Positions 1-6,106 of a stretch of DNA of 8,190 nucleotides are shown here, piece by piece (within the stretch, counting starts at the first letter, position 1; every line of letters starts with the position of its first letter). The stretch lies in the NCBI GenBank assembly GCA_018055565.1, contig JAGPHI010000026.1, positions 1-8,190 on the forward strand, in the 5' to 3' direction. The stretch is from Oscillospiraceae bacterium (GTDB taxonomy: Bacteria; Bacillota; Clostridia; Oscillospirales; Ruminococcaceae). Made by a program: the position numbers and the translations under genes. The notes below the pieces were generated by a model. That model saw nothing but the letters and a program-made list of their open reading frames with translations. It did no database searches and had not been told where the DNA came from.

Positions 1-672
1 CCCGGTAATGCATTTGACAGCGTAAAGGTGCCTGTGTTTGGCGGCGGCGAAAAAGAGCTGGGCAAGATGGACGTGAGCGTGCCGGATTTTACGGTGCTTT
101 TGCCTGCGGGCTACACAAAAGATGATTTAAAGCTGCAATATGCCGTGCCCGAAAAATATGTAATCGGCCAGCCTTTTGCACCCAGCTTTACGGTTTCGCT
201 AAAAGAAGAGAATGGCGTGATGGGCTCGGTGCTTGCCACTTATCCGATGCAGGCAGGCAGCCTCGGCGAGATTTTGGCGCGCAATACAGGCGCGATAACC
301 CCAATTAAAACAAAAAGCGGCGGCGGCGCGTCGTGGCCGCTTGCGCTAACTGTAGCGGCCTGCATCTTTTTGGTGCTTGTGGCGCTGTTTGCGGGGCGCG
401 TGGGCTATGTGGCGTATGTGCGCGCCCAGCGTAAAAAGAAAAAACTGGAGCATTTGCGCCACCTTTACGGCATGAATGCCCCGTCTATGATGCCGCAAAC
501 CTATGCACAAAAACGCCCCGCATACGCAAATGCACAGCGCGCGCCGCAGCCCCAAAGGGGCTATCCCTCTCAGCCCCGCAAGCAGGCCGCACAGGCCAAT
601 GCCGTGGTGGAAAGCAAGCTGCGCGTGGTAATCGGCGGCGGATACGAGCGCAAGGAAGCCGCACGGCAATAA
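1..672 (+). CDS. C-terminal part of a membrane-anchored D-Ala-D-Ala carboxypeptidase-like protein (5' end outside window)
   Basis: The frame is open from base 1 to the TAA at 670-672, so only the last 223 residues are present. An internal GTG at base 28 is not a credible start because the frame continues upstream of it. Visible residues 9-85 read like the beta-rich C-terminal domain of clostridial penicillin-binding protein 5/DacF-type carboxypeptidases: a V-P-V-x-G-G-G-E opening, an LLPAGYTKDDL segment, then a strand ending in L-A-T-Y-P-M. A hydrophobic helix follows (about visible residues 112-140, starting WPLALTV), then a K/R-rich stop-transfer (RAQRKKKK) and a cytoplasmic tail of about 80 residues rich in Pro, Gln, Ala and Arg. 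The family normally trims peptidoglycan stem peptides outside the membrane; the catalytic domain is not visible here. The next gene starts 27 bases on, so co-transcription is likely. The family call rests on the C-terminal pattern only; another anchored envelope protein is possible. Confidence 0.6.
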   Translation, partial: PGNAFDSVKVPVFGGGEKELGKMDVSVPDFTVLLPAGYTKDDLKLQYAVPEKYVIGQPFAPSFTVSLKEENGVMGSVLATYPMQAGSLGEILARNTGAITPIKTKSGGGASWPLALTVAACIFLVLVALFAGRVGYVAYVRAQRKKKKLEHLRHLYGMNAPSMMPQTYAQKRPAYANAQRAPQPQRGYPSQPRKQAAQANAVVESKLRVVIGGGYERKEAARQ

Positions 673-699
673 CCATATCAATCAATAGGAGCAATGCAG

Positions 700-1626
700 A
701 TGAAAAACGCACTTGTGGGTTATACGGGCTTTGTGGGCGGAAATATTGCCGCCGCGCACCCGTTTGACGGCCTTTACAATTCCAAAAATATTCAAGAAGC
801 CTTCGGCCAAAAGCCGGAGCTTCTTATTTATGCGGGCTTGCCCGCGGCAAAATATCTTGCCAACACAGCGCCGCAAGAGGATTTGGCACTGTGCGAGGCC
901 GCATTTGCGAACATCTGTGCCATACAGCCGCAGCGCTTGGTGCTTATCAGCACGGTGGATGTGTATCAAAACCCCTGCAAGGTAGACGAAAAAACGCCTA
1001 TCGTGCAGCAAGGCATGCAGGCCTATGGCAAAAATCGCGCGCATTTAGAAGCGCTTGTGCGGGACAAATATCCCAATGCGCTGATTATCCGTTTACCGGG
1101 CCTTTTTGGCGCGGGCTTGAAAAAGAATTTTATTTATGATTTTATCACCATTACGCCGTTTATGCTGAAAAGCGAAAAATATGCCGAGCTATCGCAAAAA
1201 TCTGCGCTTGTGCAGCGGCTGTATGCCCCCGCCAAAAACGGATTTTATCAGCTTTGCGACACGAGCGCAGACGAAAAAGCTGCTTTGCGCGCGTTTTTTG
1301 AGGCAAATGATTTTAACGCGCTTTCGTTTACCGATTCACGCGCGTATTATCAATTTTACGATTTATCCAATCTGTGGCGGGATATTGCATGGGCGCTTGC
1401 GGCCAACCTCACGCTTTTAAATATTGCCTGCGAGCCCATTGCCGCCGCCGAGCTATATGCACATCTTACGAAAGGCGGGGCCTTTTGCAACGAATTGCCC
1501 GCAGAGCCTGTGCAGTATGATATGCGCTCGGTTTACGACGCGCTTTATCACGGCGAGGGCGGATATCTATATAATAAGCAGGAAATACTTGACGAAATAG
1601 CCTCTTTCGTGAGAGAATTACAATAA
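700..1626 (+). CDS. NAD(P)-dependent extended SDR, sugar-nucleotide epimerase/dehydratase type
   Basis: A 308-residue protein with the Rossmann start of the extended short-chain dehydrogenase family: GYTGFVG at residues 7-13 is the GxxGxxG dinucleotide-binding motif. STVDVY at 84-89 matches the strand carrying the catalytic Ser/Thr, and Tyr109 begins the usual YxxxK helix, but the lysine position holds Arg (YGKNR, 109-113). RLPGLFG (131-137) is the substrate-side loop. Enzymes of this family oxidise, epimerise or dehydrate NDP-sugars in the cytoplasm; the substrate cannot be told. Related proteins found in surface-polysaccharide clusters, as I recall them, share the YNSKN and KKNFIYD segments. 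I chose the ATG at 700 because AGGAG (687-691) lies 8 bases upstream; the ATG at 694 would be only 2 bases from it. It opens the five-gene module and is followed 48 bases later by an isomerase-like gene. It could also be a reductase acting on a 4-keto sugar. Confidence 0.8.
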   Translation: MKNALVGYTGFVGGNIAAAHPFDGLYNSKNIQEAFGQKPELLIYAGLPAAKYLANTAPQEDLALCEAAFANICAIQPQRLVLISTVDVYQNPCKVDEKTPIVQQGMQAYGKNRAHLEALVRDKYPNALIIRLPGLFGAGLKKNFIYDFITITPFMLKSEKYAELSQKSALVQRLYAPAKNGFYQLCDTSADEKAALRAFFEANDFNALSFTDSRAYYQFYDLSNLWRDIAWALAANLTLLNIACEPIAAAELYAHLTKGGAFCNELPAEPVQYDMRSVYDALYHGEGGYLYNKQEILDEIASFVRELQ

Positions 1627-1674
1627 TACGTCTAATTTTTCAGCGCGGTGCAAAACTGTGCCGAGGAGGGTTTC

Positions 1675-2451
1675 ATGCGGCTTTCTTTTTCTAATATCGG
1701 CTTTTTGCCCGAGGACGATGAAACGGCCTACGGGCTTTTGATGCGCTTGGGCTATGCAGGCCTTGAAATTGCGCCTACGCGCTTTGTGGGCGATGCGCCG
1801 TATGATCAATGCGCCGCAGCCGCCACAAAAGCAGCGGCGCTGCACGCGCAGTATGGCCTTTGCATTGCATCAATGCAAAGCATGTGGTATGGCATGCAGG
1901 GCAATATTTTTGTGCCGGATGATGCAGCGCGGCTTACGCAGTATACCGAAAAGGCTATTTTGTTTGCGCAGGCCATCGGCTGCAAAAGCATGGTGTTTGG
2001 CTGCCCCAAAAACCGCAATGTGCCAGATGGCAAAAGCGCAGCGGATGCACAGCCGTTTTTTGCGCATATCGCGGCCGTTGCAAACGCGCACGGCACGGCC
2101 ATTGCCCTTGAGGCAAACGCGCCCGTGTACGGCACCAATTTTATCAATACCAGCGAAGCTGCATTTGCCTTTGCCCAAAATATTCCGCATTTAAAAGTGA
2201 ATTACGATTTTGGCACGGTGCTGATGAATGGGGAAAGCCTGGCAACACTGGATAAACATCTGGATCTTGTAAGCCATGTGCATATCAGCGAGCCTGCGCT
2301 TGCGCCCATTGCGCGGCGCGCGGCGCACAAGGAACTGGCGGCGGTGCTGCAAGGCGGCGGGTATGGCGGCTTTGTGTCTGCTGAAATGGCCACACAAAGC
2401 TTTGCACAAGTGCGCGAAACGGCTGAATATTTAGCGGAGGTTTTTCAATGA
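1675..2451 (+). CDS. Sugar phosphate isomerase/epimerase-like TIM-barrel protein
   Basis: A 258-residue protein of the xylose-isomerase-like TIM-barrel superfamily (AP endonuclease 2 fold). The opening strand RLSFSNIGF, the GYAGLEIAP segment (26-34), and spaced acidic or His residues fit the family's metal site: Glu146 (ALEAN), Asp178 (NYDFG), His203 (HVHISE) and Glu237 (SAEM). Members isomerise or epimerise keto/aldo sugars or related polyols using a divalent metal; the substrate is unknown here. The His that commonly follows the Asp (D-x2-H) is not evident. ATG 1675 is preferred to the upstream in-frame GTG at 1648 because GAGGAGG (1663-1669) sits 5 bases before it. The TGA overlaps the next start codon (ATGA at 2448-2451), which implies translational coupling with the glycosyltransferase gene. 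Lying between an SDR and glycosyltransferases, it probably helps make the sugar donor. Confidence 0.78.
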   Translation: MRLSFSNIGFLPEDDETAYGLLMRLGYAGLEIAPTRFVGDAPYDQCAAAATKAAALHAQYGLCIASMQSMWYGMQGNIFVPDDAARLTQYTEKAILFAQAIGCKSMVFGCPKNRNVPDGKSAADAQPFFAHIAAVANAHGTAIALEANAPVYGTNFINTSEAAFAFAQNIPHLKVNYDFGTVLMNGESLATLDKHLDLVSHVHISEPALAPIARRAAHKELAAVLQGGGYGGFVSAEMATQSFAQVRETAEYLAEVFQ

Positions 2452-3239
2452 TTTATCAAGATATCAGCGGTGTGCCCGCTTTTTCAGCGCAGGTATTTCG
2501 TGGAAAAAGCAGCGAATATTGCGTGCTGATTCCCGTGATTAACGAAGGCGAGCGCATCCACGCAGAGCTGCAACGCGCCAAAGCGGCACTGATTGATAAA
2601 TATGCAGACATCATCCTGTGTGATGGCGGCTCTACCGATGGCTCTATGGAAACACAAACGCTGAAAACACTGCCCGTTGCGGCGTGCTTAACAAAGCTGG
2701 GGCCTGGCAAGCAGGGCGCACAGCTGCGCATGGGGATTTATTATGCTTTGCAGCGCGGCTATACGGGCATTATCACCATAGATGGTAATAATAAAGACAG
2801 CATTGAATCCGTGCCGCTATTGATTGCAAAGCTGCGCGAAGGATATGACCTTGTGCAGGGCAGCCGCTTTGTGAAAGGCGGCAAAGCCGAGAATACGCCG
2901 CTTGCGCGCTATATTGCGGTGCGCTGTATCCATGCGCCTGTTATCAGCCTTACCGCGCATGCGCGTTTTACCGATACCACCAATGCGTTTCGCGCTTATT
3001 CGGCAAATTATCTTTTGCACGATGCGGTGCAGCCCTTGCGCGATATCTTTATGGGATATGAGCTTTTGGCGTACTTATCGGTGCGTGCGTCGCAGCTGGG
3101 CATGCGCACGTGTGAAGTGCCAGTGGAGCGCGTATATCCAAAGGGGCAGCCCACGCCCACCAAAATTAAAGGCTTTGCGGGCAATCGGGAATTGTTGCGC
3201 GTGCTGTTTGCAAATGCAAAAGGCGCATACAATCCATAA
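2448..3239 (+). CDS. Family 2 glycosyltransferase, DPM1-like, soluble
   Basis: A 263-residue GT-A-fold glycosyltransferase. Motifs in order: VLIPVINEGERI (26-37), the donor-binding DGGSTDGS (59-66), TIDGNNKDS (110-118) at the place of the DxD metal site, QGSRF (137-141), and TDTTNAFRAYS (175-185), which corresponds to the acceptor-side region of dolichol- or polyprenyl-phosphate sugar synthases. There is no membrane helix, so it acts in the cytoplasm or at the inner membrane face. By family, it would move a sugar from an NDP donor to polyprenyl phosphate or a nascent glycan. The second Asp of DxD is Asn (D112-G-N114), which also occurs in DPM-like enzymes. The start is secured by GGAGG at 2436-2440, 7 bases upstream, and by the 4-base overlap with the isomerase gene. 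A 174-base gap follows. Donor and acceptor are not predictable. Confidence 0.85.
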   Translation: MIYQDISGVPAFSAQVFRGKSSEYCVLIPVINEGERIHAELQRAKAALIDKYADIILCDGGSTDGSMETQTLKTLPVAACLTKLGPGKQGAQLRMGIYYALQRGYTGIITIDGNNKDSIESVPLLIAKLREGYDLVQGSRFVKGGKAENTPLARYIAVRCIHAPVISLTAHARFTDTTNAFRAYSANYLLHDAVQPLRDIFMGYELLAYLSVRASQLGMRTCEVPVERVYPKGQPTPTKIKGFAGNRELLRVLFANAKGAYNP

Positions 3240-3413
3240 ATGTGCAGGCATCTGCTAAAGCCCGAAAGCGCAGCTAACTAAGCGCAGGGGGTTTACCCTG
3301 CGTGCAAGAGGCATACGGCCTTTTGGGGCGAAAGCGCTTTGCGCGGCAATGGGCAGGATGGGCAGTATCTTTGTGCCTGCTTACAGGCACAGTTTCATGA
3401 AGGAGGCACAGCC
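3240..3413 (+). other. Hairpin-rich intergenic leader upstream of the FAD oxidoreductase gene
   Basis: This 174-base gap breaks an otherwise tight gene cluster. It contains two clean hairpins: CGCAGGG (3283-3289) pairs perfectly with CCCTGCG (3296-3302) around a 6-base loop, and TGTGCCTG (3372-3379) pairs with CAGGCACA (3384-3391) around CTTA, ending 8 bases before the AAGGAGG ribosome binding site. Neither is followed by a T-run, so neither is a simple terminator. I saw no convincing promoter and could not match a known riboswitch class. It may be a structured 5' leader or an mRNA processing/stability element. The same frame as the downstream gene is open through part of it (from 3339), but the ribosome binding site argues against translation there. 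Confidence 0.4.
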
Positions 3414-4529
3414 TTGACTTACGATAAAATTATATTCGGTGCGGGGCTTTACGGCCTTTATGCGGCGCGGCATTGTGCCATGCAAGGCCAGCGCGTGCTG
3501 GTGCTTGAACGGGACGCCGCGCCCTTTATGCGCGCCACGTATATTAACCAAGCGCGGGTGCATATGGGCTATCATTATCCGCGCAGCTATTCTACCGCTA
3601 TTAAAAGTGCCCAATATTTTGAACGGTTTTGCGCGGATTATCCGTTTTGCCTTTTGGATAGCTTTGATCAGGTATATGCCACCAGCGCTGCCTATAGCTG
3701 GACAAATGCGCAGGAGTTTAGCCGCTTTTGTAATGCGGCGCACATTCGCTGCGAGGAGATTGCCACTACCAAATATTTTAATGCGGGCATGTGCGACGGC
3801 GCGTTTCTTACAAGAGAATATACCTATGATGCCATGCTGCTGCGGGACTATTTTTTGCGCGAAATTGCCGCCTTGCCCAGTGTGGAGCTGCAATGCGGCC
3901 AGCGCCCCGTAAGCATCGTAAAGGCGGATGGCGTGTGGCAGGTAACAACGCAAAACGCGGCGCAATATCAAACACCCTATATCCTTAACGCCACATATGC
4001 AGGCGTGAACGATGTGCACAGCCTCATTGGGGCAGAGATGTTTAAAATTAAATACGAGCTTTGCGAGATTATCCTTTGCACGGTGGATGCGCGCTTAAAC
4101 GATGTGGGCATCACGGTGATGGATGGCCCGTTTTTTTCCTTAATGCCATTTGGCAAAACGGGCATGCATTCGCTTACAAGCGTGTCGTTTACGCCGCATG
4201 TCACCAGCTATGACGCGCTGCCCACGTTTGCCTGCCAAGCCCAAAGCGGCGGCCTTTGTGCGCCGGGCAGCTTGTATAATTGCAACGAGTGCCCCGCAAA
4301 GCCCGCCTCGGCATGGCCGTATATGAGCCAGCTTGCGCGCAAATATCTAAAAGAGGAATATGGCTTTACCTATCAAAAAAGCCTATTCAGCATGAAGCCG
4401 ATTTTGAAAGCCAGCGAAATTGATGATTCGCGCCCAACGGTGATCCGCACAATGTGCGAGGAGCCAAAGTTTGTAAGCGTTTTGTCGGGTAAAATCAATA
4501 CAGTTTATGATTTGGATGGTGTGTTGTGA
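3414..4529 (+). CDS. FAD-dependent oxidoreductase (DAO fold) of a glycan gene cluster
   Basis: A 371-residue flavoprotein of the D-amino-acid-oxidase/glycine-oxidase fold. It begins YDKIIFGAGLYGLYAAR: GAGLYG (9-14) is the FAD phosphate-binding loop and LERD (31-34) provides the ribose-binding Glu. INQARVHMGYHYPRS (44-58) is a conserved block in this type; LNATYAG (191-197) is the second FAD strand; SVLSGKINTVYDLD (355-368) is the C-terminal flavin-contact segment. Members annotated in surface-polysaccharide clusters have no firmly known substrate; oxidation of a C-N or C-OH bond on a sugar is a guess. Four Cys at 274, 282, 290 and 293 (C-x7-C-x7-C-x2-C) are unusual. The start is TTG at 3414, supported by AAGGAGG at 3400-3406 with 7-base spacing; an upstream in-frame start at 3339 lacks such a site and precedes the family's normal N-terminus. 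The TGA overlaps the next gene's ATG by one base. Confidence 0.8.
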   Translation: MTYDKIIFGAGLYGLYAARHCAMQGQRVLVLERDAAPFMRATYINQARVHMGYHYPRSYSTAIKSAQYFERFCADYPFCLLDSFDQVYATSAAYSWTNAQEFSRFCNAAHIRCEEIATTKYFNAGMCDGAFLTREYTYDAMLLRDYFLREIAALPSVELQCGQRPVSIVKADGVWQVTTQNAAQYQTPYILNATYAGVNDVHSLIGAEMFKIKYELCEIILCTVDARLNDVGITVMDGPFFSLMPFGKTGMHSLTSVSFTPHVTSYDALPTFACQAQSGGLCAPGSLYNCNECPAKPASAWPYMSQLARKYLKEEYGFTYQKSLFSMKPILKASEIDDSRPTVIRTMCEEPKFVSVLSGKINTVYDLDGVL

Positions 4530-5440
4530 TGGAAAAAGAAAAAAACTTTATATCGGCTGTTGCCTACATTCACAACGATGCCGGACGGGTAAAGCCGTTT
4601 TTACAGCGGCTATATGCGCAATTTGATGCAGCCTTTGCCACTTATGAAATTATTTTGGTCAACGATGCATGCAGCGATGCCAGCGTGCAGGAAGCCAAAG
4701 AATTTGTGCGCGAAGCAGGCATCAAGGCACCCATCACCATTGTGAATATGAGCATTTATCAAGGGGTAGAGCTTGCCATGAATGCAGGGCTTGACCTTGC
4801 CATCGGCGATTTTGTGTATGAATTTGACACGCTTATGCTATCCTATGAAGAAGAGCTGATTTGCAAAGCGTATTACACGGTGCTGGAGGGGCACGACATT
4901 GTGTCGGTTTGTCCGCGCCGCGCGCGCAATTTGGGCAGCAATTTGTTTTACCGCTTGTTCAATTCGGCTTCCAAATCCAAATATAAGCTGCAAACGGATA
5001 TTTTTCGCGTGCTTTCGCGCCGCGCAATTAATCGCGTGCATGCCATTACCGCAACGATGCCTTATCGCAAGGCGGCATATGCGGCAAGCGGGCTTGCCGT
5101 GGGCATGCTGTATACCAATCAAAAGCAGGGTAAGCGCAAAGGCCCGCGCATGGCGCTGGCGGTAAACTCGCTGGCGCTTTACACCGATGCGGCATACAAG
5201 CTTTCGCTTGGCATATCGGGCGCGCTTTTGCTTGCCACGCTTGTTGAGCTTGTATATACGGTAGTAATCAATTTCAGTGGGCGCCCGATTGAGGGGTGGA
5301 CTACAACGATGCTGGTGCTTTCGTTTGGCTTTTTTGGCGTGTTTTTGGTGCTGGCCATCGTAGTGAAATATCTTTCGCTGGTGGTGGAGCTGCTATTTAA
5401 GCAGCAAAAATATCTGATTGAAGGCGTGGAAAAATTATAA
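4529..5440 (+). CDS. GtrB-like family 2 glycosyltransferase with two C-terminal membrane helices
   Basis: A 303-residue protein with a GT-A domain (about 1-215) and two hydrophobic helices (about 225-249 and 257-290), the layout of GtrB/DPMS-type polyprenyl-phosphate glycosyltransferases. IILVNDACSDAS (41-52) replaces the canonical LDDGSTD; GWTTTML (256-262) and KYLSLVVELL (280-289) match the GtrB membrane part. The metal-binding DADLQD of the family reads EFDTLM here (98-103), and the usual acceptor-site GESKY motif is not seen near 200-210. By family it would load a sugar onto undecaprenyl phosphate at the inner leaflet; the altered motifs make activity or donor choice uncertain. The ATG at 4529 overlaps the previous TGA (TGATG), with only a weak GGATGG (4514-4519) as ribosome binding site, so translational coupling is likely; GTG 4526 is an alternative start. 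It is the last enzyme of the module. Confidence 0.82.
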   Translation: MEKEKNFISAVAYIHNDAGRVKPFLQRLYAQFDAAFATYEIILVNDACSDASVQEAKEFVREAGIKAPITIVNMSIYQGVELAMNAGLDLAIGDFVYEFDTLMLSYEEELICKAYYTVLEGHDIVSVCPRRARNLGSNLFYRLFNSASKSKYKLQTDIFRVLSRRAINRVHAITATMPYRKAAYAASGLAVGMLYTNQKQGKRKGPRMALAVNSLALYTDAAYKLSLGISGALLLATLVELVYTVVINFSGRPIEGWTTTMLVLSFGFFGVFLVLAIVVKYLSLVVELLFKQQKYLIEGVEKL

Positions 5441-5484
5441 AGGGCAAAGCGTGCATTTTGCGGGCATCCGCTCGGAAAAAGATA

Positions 5485-5497
5485 CCGCCATCGGCGG
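5485..5497 (+). other. Small GC hairpin before the zinc-ribbon gene
   Basis: CCGCC and GGCGG form a perfect 5-bp stem around ATC, just upstream of the AGAGG ribosome binding site (5502-5506). There is no T-run. It is the only structure I see in the 72-base gap between the glycosyltransferase and the zinc-ribbon gene. Confidence 0.25.
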
Positions 5498-5512
5498 GGA
5501 AAGAGGCATTGT

Positions 5513-5875
5513 ATGACAGTGATTGAACGGCTTGCGGCGGCATCCGCAGAGGCATTAACGGGCGCGGGGCGCGCGGCAGGGGAGCTTGCATCGAAAGGCA
5601 AAAAGCAAGTGGATTTAATCGCGCTGGAAAATCGCCTTGCAAAAGCCCAGCGCCAGCTAGGCGCGTTAATACACTCGCTTTATAAAACAGAGCAGGAAAA
5701 CACGCTGCTGGTAAAACGCTATTTAGACGCAATCACACGTATCGAAACGCAAATTGAAGCCCTTAACGCAGGCGGCAAACGCCAAACAGCCACAATTGTA
5801 AATCTTTGCAATACATGTGGCGCGGAGGTGGACGAGGATGCCCTCTTTTGTACTGTGTGCGGGAGCAAACGTTAA
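5513..5875 (+). CDS. Small coiled-coil protein with C-terminal zinc ribbon
   Basis: A 120-residue protein. Residues 1-35 are Ala/Gly/Lys-rich and probably amphipathic (ASAEALTGAGRAAGEL). Residues 36-90 form a long helix with coiled-coil character (alternating L/I with E/K/R/Q, e.g. LIALENRLAKAQRQLGALI). The end carries a zinc ribbon: Cys99-x2-Cys102 and Cys113-x2-Cys116, with the second knuckle reading CTVCGSKR. This is a common small Firmicutes type, usually annotated only as a zinc-ribbon-domain protein; the function is unknown and I do not assign one. ATG 5513 has AGAGG (5502-5506) 6 bases upstream. It sits 72 bases after the glycan module and before the mazG promoter, so it may be the last gene of that transcript. 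It could be a small adaptor or membrane-associated factor, but nothing in the sequence shows a partner. Confidence 0.7.
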   Translation: MTVIERLAAASAEALTGAGRAAGELASKGKKQVDLIALENRLAKAQRQLGALIHSLYKTEQENTLLVKRYLDAITRIETQIEALNAGGKRQTATIVNLCNTCGAEVDEDALFCTVCGSKR

Positions 5876-6026
5876 ACCACACAAAACCGCCTTTATAATA
5901 AGGGGCAAAAAGGGCAGTGTCACGGGCAATTTTAGCGATTAGTGCGACATTTTGGCGCCTTTTTTGCGGTAATTTGCTTTTTTGTACACTTATTTTTGTA
6001 AAGTTAGCCAAAAGTGCGGAAAACCC

Positions 6027-6055
6027 TTGCAAACTGCTGTGCAATGCGGTAAAAT
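6027..6055 (+). promoter_or_regulatory. Probable sigma-A promoter for mazG
   Basis: TTGCAA (6027-6032) and TAAAAT (6050-6055) are separated by exactly 17 bases: four of six and five of six matches to the vegetative consensus. Transcription would begin near 6062, about 45 bases before the mazG start. The gap 5876-6106 is T-rich and contains no gene; I see no convincing terminator after the zinc-ribbon gene. Confidence 0.5.
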
Positions 6056-6106
6056 CAATGAGGTAAACCAAAAAGCGCACAGCGCTTCTGGAAGGGGCGT
6101 GTCGTA

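Noticed and set aside
1648..1674. GTG at 1648 as start of the TIM-barrel gene
   Set aside because: GAGGAGG lies just before ATG 1675, and the extra N-terminal residues are not typical of the family.
3240..3400. Known riboswitch upstream of the oxidoreductase
   Set aside because: I compared the GGGTTTACCC-containing region with c-di-GMP, TPP, FMN, THF, purine and fluoride consensus elements from memory and found no convincing match.
3339..3413. Upstream in-frame start extending the oxidoreductase by 25 residues
   Set aside because: The extension crosses a hairpin and precedes the strong ribosome binding site at 3400-3406; the FAD motif normally lies close to the N-terminus, as with TTG 3414.
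3381..4019. 212-codon open frame on the minus strand
   Set aside because: It lies wholly antisense to the FAD oxidoreductase gene, has no recognisable motif and no supporting ribosome binding site; long antisense frames are expected in this GC-rich codon pattern.
5945..5970. GGCGCC followed by six T as a terminator for the zinc-ribbon gene
   Set aside because: GGCGCC is a self-complementary palindrome without room for a loop; no real stem-loop can form from it alone.
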